A DNA stretch of 13,349 nucleotides from Candidatus Eiseniibacteriota bacterium (lineage in GTDB: Bacteria; Arandabacterota; Arandabacteria; JAGLYR01): contig JAGLYR010000024.1 of assembly GCA_023132135.1 (NCBI GenBank), positions 1-13,349 on the forward strand. Direction: 5' to 3'. The position numbers and the translations under genes were made by a program. Shown here one piece after another: positions 1 to 5,954 of this stretch (within the stretch, counting starts at the first letter, position 1; each line of letters begins with the position of its first letter). The notes beneath the pieces are model-generated. The model had not been told where the DNA came from and did not search any database. It was given only the letters and a program-made list of their open reading frames with translations.

Positions 1-725
1 GGGACAAACAACTCCGGCGTTGACATGGACCCCAAGTCTCAACAGTCTTTGTCTGGCGGTACGGCAGTGTCTCCTTGGCAAACAGGGGCAGCAACGACTC
101 TATGTTCCACCTGCCCTCCTTCACAGAGTGACGGAGGAATGCGAAGAACATCCATAGAGCAGGCGCTACTGAGAGCAACAGCCCAACTAAGAACTTCCAA
201 TTCGGAGACAGCTTCGGACTGATGCTGAATTGAAATCCATCTTCGAGGCCAGATTGCAGGAAAGCCAGACCAACAGGCACAAACAGTAGCAGCAAGGCGA
301 ACACCGCTCCCGCCCTCGTGAGGCGCGGAAGCGTTGTTGTCTCTTCGTAGCTTCCCCCCCCTGGATATCTTGTTGAGGCTCTGCTGCCACTTCTCTTTGT
401 CTTTGATCCAGTCTAGCCCGTCTATGACGCGTTCAAGGAACGTCCGCCGCAGAGGATCACCTTGGTGAGCCCACGCGTCAACGATGACAACGGCCACTTC
501 CCCTTGTTTCTTCTCCCGATCTCGATCCAGTTCCTCCTTCACTAGATTCACCACGGTCGACTTACCAGAACCCCATGTCCCCTGAAGTCCAATTGTCTTT
601 CCCCCGCTCTCAGTACGGAGCAGCTGAACAATTGCCTTGGCTATCCTATCATGTGATCCGAATTCATCCTTGCTGGCCGGAACATCTGAGATCAGATTCG
701 TCGAGCGTGTTTCGTCTTTGCCCAT
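1..725 (-). pseudogene. KAP-family P-loop NTPase, frameshifted and cut by window edge
   Basis: KAP NTPases are membrane-associated P-loop ATPases with a transmembrane insertion between Walker A and Walker B; many lie in bacterial defence or plasmid loci. The first frame (725 to about 354) reads MGKDETRSTN and then the Walker A motif GTWGSGKST, followed by VVIVDAWAHQGDP, all typical of the family. At a run of eight G (plus strand C, 354-361) the frame is lost. Dropping one G restores a sensible continuation: SYEETTTLPRLTRAG, then two hydrophobic helices (around AVFALLLLFVPVGLAFL and FLVGLLLSVAPALWMFFAFL), exactly where KAP proteins have their membrane hairpin. Near 30-36 a second shift is likely, because another frame gives GSMSTPELFV, which fits the family better than the in-frame reading. 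The Walker B half lies beyond base 1. The start at 725 was chosen over ATG 785 because GAAGGGAA lies 10 bases upstream. It is either a real pseudogene or a homopolymer sequencing error. Confidence 0.75.
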
Positions 726-900
726 GGTGGCACAATTCCCTTCTGGCCTGAGCTTGACAGATTTTCCTGTTGCCGTCCTCTCCATCCGGACGGGCCTGCG
801 CTGTCGGGTGTCCTCGGAAAGAGCCCCATGTCCAGAACCACTTGACCTTAGTCGGATTACTGCGAGTCACCCGCGTATTCTGGGGACATAACATCTATTT

Positions 901-1130
901 CTAGTCCCACCGCTTCGGAGGCCGCCCGGCCTTGCCTTTCGTGAAGTCTCGACCGGTGAGCTTCTCCACCAGCTCACGTGGTTCGTCATCAAACACCACG
1001 ACAGAACCTCCACCCCAAACCGCTCCGTCTCCTCACGTATGAATGCGAGATACCGCCGACGATCTTCATCATCGCCGAAGATCGCCATCGACCGCACCCC
1101 CCGCTGCGTCACGTGGTACGGGTACTCCGG
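901..1130 (-). pseudogene. REP-associated (RAYT / IS200-like Y1) transposase remnant
   Basis: The reading PEYPYHVTQRG..RSMAIFGDDEDRRRYLAFI....FGVEVLSWCLMTNHV is a clear match to the N-terminal part of TnpA-REP (Y1_Tnp) transposases, single-strand HUH nucleases that mobilise REP palindromes. Three faults show it is dead. The first residues before PEYPYH are missing. The HUH motif, which should read NHVH, stops after NHV at about 971-980. In a different frame the sequence then resumes directly with ELVEKLTGRDFTKGKAGRPP and stops at TAG 901-903; this is the usual basic C-terminal tail of the family. The catalytic tyrosine region between these points is therefore deleted. The joint falls in CACGTGAGC, so a short shared GTG may have guided the deletion. 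The N-terminal end overlaps, out of frame, the C-terminus of the neighbouring membrane protein. No REP-like palindromes could be confirmed next to it. Confidence 0.8.
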
Positions 1131-1773
1131 CCAGTCTACTGTAGTGTTCGTGAACTCTGTACATGTGCAGGGAGTGGAGGCTGGCAAAGACCATGAACAT
1201 GACCAGAGCGCCGGATCCGACGATGAGCTCAATTACCGCAAGGTGAGGCCTAACCAGTACATAGGTGAGCAATGTGAAAATCACACTGTTGAGAGCAAAC
1301 CCCCAGTATACGAAGAAATGCAAGAGCTGCCACTCCCAGTGACCCTTGGCTTCCGGGTTCCTGAAGAACCATGAAAGCACTTCCACGTACGGAAGCCCGC
1401 TCATCATGCGAGTGGAAAACAACCGCCACTCCCAGTGACACAACCTCGGAATGAGATTCAACAGGGCCGTTACCACAAGACGGAATGTGCTCTCTAGTGG
1501 CGTGAGTGCTATGCCGATTAGCAGACTCAACAGGAGCATGGCGGAGAATTCGAAGAAGGTACTCGCATTCTCAGTCTGTGAGACCCAAGTCCCGAAGATC
1601 CCGGATTCGAGCATGGACTGCAGGCTTTCAAACTTGGTGCGCCTGATGAGATGGATCAATAGCGGGACGTTAACGAAAAGGAAGATGGCTCCTTTGAGAA
1701 ACATAGCTGTGATTACCATGATGAATGGGAATCTGGCAACAGCGCTATGTAGCTGAGCGCTCGGGGTGGTCAT
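1069..1773 (-). CDS. Four-helix membrane protein of unknown function, C-terminus fused to transposase debris
   Basis: A 234-residue protein I do not recognise. Hydrophobic segments lie at about 15-43, 72-96, 150-174 and 178-200, so it is an inner-membrane protein with roughly four helices. A cytoplasmic or periplasmic loop between helices 2 and 3 carries two HWEW motifs (113-116 and 145-148). The start at 1773 was chosen because GGAGGA lies 7 bases upstream; a longer reading to 1902 adds 43 polar residues without any ribosome site. The last 15-20 residues (after HEHYSRLAG) are translated out of frame from the transposase remnant, so the natural C-terminus has probably been replaced or cut off by that insertion. 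It may still be stable because the helices are complete. The next gene upstream ends 411 bases away, so it is probably transcribed on its own. No function can be claimed. Confidence 0.6.
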   Translation of the reverse strand: MTTPSAQLHSAVARFPFIMVITAMFLKGAIFLFVNVPLLIHLIRRTKFESLQSMLESGIFGTWVSQTENASTFFEFSAMLLLSLLIGIALTPLESTFRLVVTALLNLIPRLCHWEWRLFSTRMMSGLPYVEVLSWFFRNPEAKGHWEWQLLHFFVYWGFALNSVIFTLLTYVLVRPHLAVIELIVGSGALVMFMVFASLHSLHMYRVHEHYSRLAGVPVPRDAAGGAVDGDLRR

Positions 1774-2184
1774 ATGAGCTTCCTCCAGAGCTTTGGGGGA
1801 CGTTGTCAGCTCAATCAGCCTACTGTGCACCTTCCCGGCACCATCTGTCCAAGTCTGATCGGCATTCGGATCCTTTTCGCATTGCGTGCCATCTGCATAC
1901 ACCTCATTGAACGGCCGAATACGATTGTCTGGCCTAGCTACGGCCTAATGTGGACAGCTTTGTGGAACGTCGCCAGCTTTTTCGACTCGCACTGTTACCA
2001 GCACCATTTCTCCAGAGCAGAGAAGTGTCCGGCGGTCATGGCCTCCCACAGAACACGCACAAGTTGGCAACGGCGCCTAGAGTCTGTATCGGAGCTCCAC
2101 GGCTGGCCCGCGTTTTCCCCCCTGTCAACGCTTAGCAGGCACCGTAGTCGGTACCCACTCATGACTCGGGGCCATGATGGGTCG
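1774..2184. other. 411-base gap without a convincing gene
   Basis: This stretch between the DUF4145 gene and the membrane protein holds only a ribosome binding site at its lower end. A 78-codon minus-strand frame (1995-2231) overlaps the end of the DUF4145 gene and has an Arg/Ser-rich, non-conserved look; I do not accept it. The 43-codon extension above base 1773 is also probably untranslated. No attC-like palindrome, terminator or promoter pair stood out by eye. Confidence 0.5.
1781..1786 (-). promoter_or_regulatory. Ribosome binding site deciding the start at 1773
   Basis: GGAGGA on the minus strand, 7 bases before ATG 1773. It is the reason the membrane protein is called at 234 rather than 277 residues. 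Confidence 0.7.
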
Positions 2185-2880
2185 CTACTCCTTACTCTTG
2201 TCCGGCCGCCTTTCAGAACGACGCCTCCCAATCTCCGCGGGGAGTTCGTACAGAACCTTCAACATCTCACGAATGAACGAGATCAGTTGATATGCATCCT
2301 GTCGTGAGACCTTTGTAATGGGATCGAAATGGGCACCCACATTGCCCACAAGACGAATCTCCTTGGACCATTCCGTTAAGCTGGGGTGAAGAGCTCCCGA
2401 CTTCGAGAGAGCTTCGAGGCGGCTTGCCAAGCTACCGTCGCTGGCGCCCTGATCGTCGCAAATGGCCTCTAGCGTTCTGCGGGCCATTGCAGCGGCAGCT
2501 CTTGGGCAGTTGGCTGCAAGAACAGTCCTGGCCTCTGTGTATGCGGATGATATGGAATCGGGCACATCCCCCGATGTTTCGGTCTCGGGCAGTGGCCACC
2601 AGTATATCCCGCGATGATGAACCTCACGTCCGCCCGAGCGCCGACCCTCGGGCTTCTTGGCGTACTGCTCCTCTATAACGACAACCCCTTGCCGACAGTG
2701 ACGACAGCTCAGTATGACGGCGCGTTGTGTCTCAGTTGGTAAGCCGTCGATTGTTGTGCCAAAATCCCAGCTGACGCCCACTGGATGGCCAACTGCAAAA
2801 CTCGATGGATAACCGCATCGCGGACACACACCACTGGGGCTCTCGGAATCGGGCAGCTCGTCCAACTCCTTCTTGGTCAT
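2185..2880 (-). CDS. DUF4145 (HEPN-clan) protein with N-terminal zinc ribbon
   Basis: A 231-residue soluble protein. Residues 19-22 (CPRC) and 59-62 (CRHC) form a likely Cys4 zinc ribbon. Residues about 110-215 are a DUF4145 domain: a helix with ARTVLAANCPRAAAAMARRTLEAI, then the hallmark EIRLVGNVGAH (176-184), and a closing helix with FIREMLKVLYELP. DUF4145 belongs to the HEPN superfamily and occurs alone or fused to restriction and other defence enzymes, so an RNA-directed or regulatory defence role is possible, but no activity is proven for this form. The start at 2880 was chosen because GGAGGG lies 5 bases upstream and the zinc ribbon follows soon after. A longer start at 2952 (MVNLSEP) also has a GGGAAG upstream and cannot be excluded. 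The C-terminus is Arg/Lys-rich. It is about 300 bases from the gene before it. Confidence 0.8.
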   Translation of the reverse strand: MTKKELDELPDSESPSGVCPRCGYPSSFAVGHPVGVSWDFGTTIDGLPTETQRAVILSCRHCRQGVVVIEEQYAKKPEGRRSGGREVHHRGIYWWPLPETETSGDVPDSISSAYTEARTVLAANCPRAAAAMARRTLEAICDDQGASDGSLASRLEALSKSGALHPSLTEWSKEIRLVGNVGAHFDPITKVSRQDAYQLISFIREMLKVLYELPAEIGRRRSERRPDKSKE

Positions 2881-2885
2881 CTCAT

Positions 2886-2891
2886 CCCTCC
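2886..2891 (-). promoter_or_regulatory. Ribosome binding site deciding the start at 2880
   Basis: GGAGGG on the minus strand with a 5-base spacer to ATG 2880; stronger than the site for the alternative ATG at 2952. Confidence 0.65.
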
Positions 2892-3177
2892 GAGATCGCG
2901 CCGAGTCCTGCGGCTGGTGCCAGAACTCGATTGGCTCTGATAGGTTCACCATTTCACATCTTCCCAATCGCTGATAGTGCGGGTGTCTGAACGTACCGCC
3001 TCGTACAGGACGCATGACACGGTTGCTGTGCAGCATATCACGCGTGCGACTTCGTGTCTGACGGTCATACGAGCTCTCCGATGGTCTTCTTTGCCACTAT
3101 CTAATCCGAGTGCTACCCATTTCTCAATCGTCAGATGATCATGCCACAGGCTGAACTTAAGCCACCATTTTATCCGG

Positions 3178-3972
3178 CTAATAGAGAAGGACAGTTCCGT
3201 CAAGCCTGAAATTGGGCTCGCCGTTAAGCGCGATCACTGCAACACTATGAGATACTTCTGGATCTTCTTCTATGTGGATCTCTCCGAGCAAGTATGTGGC
3301 CAGAGCATCTCGGAACTCCTCAGCCGTAGTCCTTAGACCCGGCGCCCCCTTGATAGCCAGAGGACATATCCTTCGACCTACGATGATTGTCTCATAATGC
3401 CGGATGGGCGTGCGAACTGGTATACCCACATGATTCAAGAGCTGCGTCAGGACAGATTCAACGACAGGGGCATTCTTGGTGCCAGCATTGAGCAGGTAGA
3501 TGTGCACCTTCCAGTCTGGGTGGGAACTCTGCCATTCCTTCAAAGCTAGGACGGTCTTCTTAGTAATTTCTGGACTGGGCGTGGTCGGAATGTCTCGAGA
3601 AGCCAGTTCTCGGACCTCTGTGATATCAGACCTAATTCTTGCGAGCGCCAGACCAACATCGAGGGCAGGATACATGTCGCGGGCCAGATCGAGGAAGGGC
3701 TCCAACTGTTCTTTCACTTCTCCAATCTGATCAACGAGCTCCTGTCGAGCCTGTTGCTGCTTCGCCACCTCGCCTTGCAGAGCAACGAGCTCCGGTGACG
3801 GAAACCTCGCGTGATAGACCTGAGTAAGTAGAAGACCAACCAATGCACCGATGATGCTAGACACGAGAAGCGGTATCTTCTCGATATGAAACAGGCAGTA
3901 GCTGGACCTCGGTAGGGCTCGTTTCTTGCACTGTTTACCGCTACTGTCTGCGATGGCCCTGCAACGTCTCAT
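3178..3972 (-). CDS. Membrane-anchored coiled-coil protein with N-terminal CCCH-type zinc motif
   Basis: A 264-residue protein that I cannot assign to a named family. Residues 4-29 hold Cys4, Cys15, Cys26 and His29 in the pattern C-x10-C-x10-C-x2-H, with the local sense CRAI...GKQCKKRA...YCLFH, a small zinc-finger motif seen at the ends of many phage and accessory proteins. Residues about 33-52 (LLVSSIIGALVGLLLTQVY) form one transmembrane helix. Residues about 60-95 are rich in Glu, Gln and Lys with heptad spacing and should form a coiled coil. The remaining 160 residues look like a soluble alpha/beta domain (WKVHIYLLNAG, then PIRHYETIIVGRRI, ending GEPNFRLDGTVLLY). The topology suggests a short zinc-binding tail on one side of the membrane and an oligomeric sensor or effector domain on the other. 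It starts 62 bases after the HEPN-like gene and may be cotranscribed with it. The ribosome site is weak. Confidence 0.7.
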   Translation of the reverse strand: MRRCRAIADSSGKQCKKRALPRSSYCLFHIEKIPLLVSSIIGALVGLLLTQVYHARFPSPELVALQGEVAKQQQARQELVDQIGEVKEQLEPFLDLARDMYPALDVGLALARIRSDITEVRELASRDIPTTPSPEITKKTVLALKEWQSSHPDWKVHIYLLNAGTKNAPVVESVLTQLLNHVGIPVRTPIRHYETIIVGRRICPLAIKGAPGLRTTAEEFRDALATYLLGEIHIEEDPEVSHSVAVIALNGEPNFRLDGTVLLY

Positions 3973-4034
3973 TGTTACTCATCTACCCAGATTATCCAAA
4001 ACTGTGTTAGCCAGCGGTTGATAGATTCCCGGTT

Positions 4035-4796
4035 TCAGCGCTGAATCATATCGCGGACCATCCTGTTGATCGCGTCGATAGTTGCCGCTAGCAAGTCTTG
4101 GGCCTCATCAATGTCAAATCGCTTGTCGGGGTGCTGAGTTGGATTTCGGTAGTTGTACCGGAGGTTGTCAAGAGCGTCGAGCATTTCCTTCGGAGGTGAA
4201 TCCCGTCGTTTTCGGAGATGATCGATCATGCCCTTCCACAACATGGTCTTGAGGCGGCCGCGCCTAACGACTCTGCAGTAATAGCTGCGCAAGACGCCCT
4301 CTACGCATCGCATGAGGTAAAAGGCGGCCCCAGTCGGTACTCCGAAGGCAACGCATCGGCAGGCGTCGCTGAAGTCCGCTTGGCAAATGGGCGATAGCTC
4401 GTTATAGGTCTTTTTCCCGAGCAACTCAGCGGGGGAATCAACCAGATGTACAATATCGAAACGCTTTGGAGTCACAACGTAGGCAGTCCGGAGCTGCAGC
4501 TCCGCATCGAGTGTAGCGTCGAGTGCTTCCACAGCCTCAGAGACTCTTTGAGCGAGCGCAGAATCCACCTTTGCATCCTTGGGGAGCCTCCTGGCATCTG
4601 CTCGGATACGCAGAAGTTTCTTCGCGGCTTGGCGTGTGACCTTTAGGTTCAGGTCATCAAGATTGTCAACAAACTCGTCGACTCGCGAGAGTAATGTATC
4701 CCCTCTTCCGTGAACGGGGGTATCTTCGTTGTAGAAACGCAGTAGATGGTAGTTGTACCCGAAGGCGAAGTACTTATAGATTTTGGTTCTACGCAT
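4035..4796 (-). CDS. HEPN-like protein, possible ribonuclease or toxin
   Basis: A 253-residue soluble protein. The N-terminal 100 residues are helical and charged. Residues about 138-250 look like a HEPN-type helical bundle: DFSDACRCVAFGVPTGAAFYLMRCVEGVLRSYY, then LDNLRYNYRNPTQH, then a final helix with EAQDLLAATIDAINRM. The segment RNPTQH (217-222) fits the Rx4-6H motif that forms the RNase site in active HEPN proteins. HEPN domains act in toxin-antitoxin, abortive infection and CRISPR-linked systems. The first ATG (4796) has CGGAG about 10 bases upstream and lies 40 bases after the attC site, as expected for the next cassette gene. No partner antitoxin such as a MNT nucleotidyltransferase lies beside it. 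The HEPN call rests on motif reading, not on a search. Confidence 0.65.
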   Translation of the reverse strand: MRRTKIYKYFAFGYNYHLLRFYNEDTPVHGRGDTLLSRVDEFVDNLDDLNLKVTRQAAKKLLRIRADARRLPKDAKVDSALAQRVSEAVEALDATLDAELQLRTAYVVTPKRFDIVHLVDSPAELLGKKTYNELSPICQADFSDACRCVAFGVPTGAAFYLMRCVEGVLRSYYCRVVRRGRLKTMLWKGMIDHLRKRRDSPPKEMLDALDNLRYNYRNPTQHPDKRFDIDEAQDLLAATIDAINRMVRDMIQR

Positions 4797-4836
4797 CGTG
4801 TCGGATCTCCGGTTCGAGGACTTGCCCCATGAGTCA

Positions 4837-4899
4837 GGCTAACGCTTTGGCGATCAGAGGCGCCGCGAAGCGCCGTCCGTCTGCATCGCCTTGTTAGCC
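4837..4899 (-). other. attC: Integron attC recombination site
   Basis: Read on the minus strand, the 63-base site starts GGCTAAC and ends GTTAGCC, perfect 7-base inverse repeats that match the R'' (RYYYAAC) box and nearly the R' (GTTRRRY) box. Inside them come AA against AAAGC (the unpaired central spacer), then GGCGAT against ATCGCC (L'' and L'). A single unpaired G follows GGCGAT on the 5' side only, the extrahelical base that sets strand choice. CAGA/TCTG then pairs, and the centre is a GC-rich terminal hairpin (GGCGC/GCGCC around CTTCGCG). The stop codon TAA of the upstream membrane protein lies inside the first box, a classic cassette arrangement. No integrase gene is in the window. Confidence 0.9.
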
Positions 4900-5352
4900 G
4901 CCGACGTTCGATCGAAACACATCGAGAGCCTTGCACTCACAGAATGATGCCAAGACGAAAAGACCTGTGAGTAGGATGTTCAGGGCGATGAGGCCAATGA
5001 AGACCGCCCGCAGGATTACAGATCCGCACCACAACTTGTTCCGCGGGGTCTTGATCATGCGAATGCCGAGTGGCTTGTTCACCTTATCAAGAAGGTCTAG
5101 GTCTTGGTCGCGTACTTCCCAGTCGCGTTCGACGAGACGCCAGATAGCCAATACGAGGAACACGCCAAAGAGGAGAATCGGCACCGCCAGGGGGCGTAGC
5201 GAGAACGCGGCCGCGAGCGTTCCGGCCTCGATGGCGACCAGCAACTGCGTCCTGCCCCAACTAAGCTGGTCTTGGTGGAGATAGTTCGCGGTGAGGTAAG
5301 CGTACACCGCCTCCGGAAGCTCCTTGAAAACGTCCTGCTGTTCCTCGGACAT
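4894..5352 (-). CDS. Small membrane protein carried as an integron gene cassette
   Basis: A 152-residue protein with a polar N-terminus (EEQQDVFKELPEAVYAYL), a stretch SWGRTQLLVAIEAGTLAAAF that begins the first membrane region, a second segment around VPILLFGVFLVLAIW, a charged loop (residues about 72-105) and a third segment VFIGLIALNILLTGLFVLASF. The pattern resembles the short unknown membrane proteins often found in environmental gene cassettes, but I cannot name a family. The start is fixed by GGAGAG 4 bases before ATG 5352. The last codons are GTC GGC GGC TAA and the stop overlaps the attC site, which makes gene plus attC a complete cassette in the minus orientation. The region upstream is the 117-base inverted-repeat element, not a recognisable attI or second attC. 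Its function is unknown; related cassette proteins may act in stress or defence, but nothing in the sequence shows this. Confidence 0.75.
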   Translation of the reverse strand: MSEEQQDVFKELPEAVYAYLTANYLHQDQLSWGRTQLLVAIEAGTLAAAFSLRPLAVPILLFGVFLVLAIWRLVERDWEVRDQDLDLLDKVNKPLGIRMIKTPRNKLWCGSVILRAVFIGLIALNILLTGLFVLASFCECKALDVFRSNVGG

Positions 5353-5372
5353 CGTTCTCTCCGTGCGGCAAA

Positions 5373-5489
5373 CCCGCGTTTCTCACCAGCGATCTGCTGC
5401 GGCGACGCATCTGCCTGCGCTTACTTCGTCATGCTCGTCATCACAGGCAACTCCGTCGCCTCGCGACGATGCGTGGTGAGAAACACGGG
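5373..5489. repeat. 117-base element with 16-base terminal inverted repeats
   Basis: The ends are CCCGCGTTTCTCACCA (5373-5388) and TGGTGAGAAACACGGG (5474-5489), complementary at 15 of 16 positions. A second nested pair is GGCGACG (5401-5407) with CGTCGCC (5455-5461), and GCCTG/CAGGC further inside, so the whole element can fold into one long imperfect hairpin. It lies exactly between the stop of the pilin-like gene (5490) and the start of the cassette gene (5352). It could be a miniature inverted-repeat element, a two-way terminator, or a scar at the edge of the accessory region. No GTTRRRY core was found in it. Confidence 0.75.
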
Positions 5490-5876
5490 CTAGTCGTTGA
5501 GCTTTTCCCACGTCGTACTATCCGCAAATGCATTGTACGTGAGCCGGATCTGGAGCGGATCGCCGTCCCCATCCCCATCCTCAACACCAGTGGCTATCAA
5601 CTGGAAACCCTTCTCCGTGACATTCTGGAATTCAAAGGTACCATTGTCATTGGAGGGCTTTGCGTTGAGCATCTCGATAGTGAGCCCCTCGAAACTCTGC
5701 GTTCCCGATTCCTTGTACCAACGCTCGGCTGCAGCCACAATCAAGGATGCATCCCAAGAGAGGGCTTCTTCGTTGGCCACCGACCGGTCGCCGCCGAACT
5801 GGGTAATCCCCACAAAGGCAGCGAGCCCAAGGAGAAGAACCCCCACAACCAGCAGCACGATCTGAGTGCTATTCAT
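5490..5876 (-). CDS. Small pilin-like single-pass membrane protein
   Basis: A 128-residue protein with an N-terminal hydrophobic helix (residues about 5-27, IVLLVVGVLLLGLAAFVGI) that runs on into an amphipathic stretch (ANEEALSWDASLIVAAAERWYKESG), as in type IV pilins and pseudopilins, where a long helix continues out of the membrane. It lacks the usual basic leader and the G/F-T-L-x-E cleavage motif, so it is at most pilin-like. Residues 99-107 (EDGDGDGDP) are an Asp/Gly-rich loop that may bind calcium, and the C-terminal half is likely beta-rich. GAGGAGGGGG just before ATG 5876 is a very strong ribosome site. It follows the large dockerin protein by 78 bases. Similar short proteins with an N-terminal helix and an 'N-D-A-A-x-Y' stretch are common in this broad group of bacteria (from memory, not searched). 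Confidence 0.65.
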   Translation of the reverse strand: MNSTQIVLLVVGVLLLGLAAFVGITQFGGDRSVANEEALSWDASLIVAAAERWYKESGTQSFEGLTIEMLNAKPSNDNGTFEFQNVTEKGFQLIATGVEDGDGDGDPLQIRLTYNAFADSTTWEKLND

Positions 5877-5900
5877 CTTTCCCCCTCCTCACTTCACCGG

Positions 5901-5936
5901 CGCGGATTACGCAGATTGCACAGATGGAATCTGTGC
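5901..5936 (-). repeat. Period-9 degenerate repeat plus 8-base-arm hairpin
   Basis: On the minus strand the units ATCTGTGCA, ATCTGCGTA and ATCCGCGCC follow each other with a period of nine (7 of 9 and 6 of 9 matches between neighbours). The first unit is also one arm of a hairpin (5918-5936) with perfect 8-base arms GCACAGAT/ATCTGTGC and a 3-base loop. There is no T-run, so a terminator is doubtful. Similar ATCTGTGTAATC-type repeats are scattered between genes in many bacteria. Confidence 0.55.
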
Positions 5937-5954
5937 CGACGACACCGGCTGTTC

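Noticed and set aside
664-894. Minus-strand frame of 76 codons overlapping the start of the KAP gene
   Set aside because: It overlaps the KAP gene in another frame and encodes no recognisable motif.
1995-2231. Minus-strand frame of 78 codons
   Set aside because: It overlaps the end of the DUF4145 gene, has no ribosome site and looks random.
1774-2307. Plus-strand open frame of 177 codons
   Set aside because: It overlaps the DUF4145 gene and a gap, has no ribosome site seen and low-complexity Arg/Ser/Pro content.
2946-3203. Minus-strand frame of 85 codons filling the gap between the zinc-finger protein and the DUF4145 gene
   Set aside because: It starts at a TTG inside the upstream gene without a ribosome site and matches nothing I know. 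It is not impossible, but the support is too weak.
4006-4012. A second GGCTAAC box (minus strand) after the HEPN-like gene, as if starting another attC
   Set aside because: No matching GTTRRRY box or palindrome follows within the next 140 bases, so there is no foldable attC site.
5918-5936. Rho-independent terminator after the large propeller gene
   Set aside because: The hairpin is perfect but short, AT-mixed and not followed by a T-run on the minus strand.
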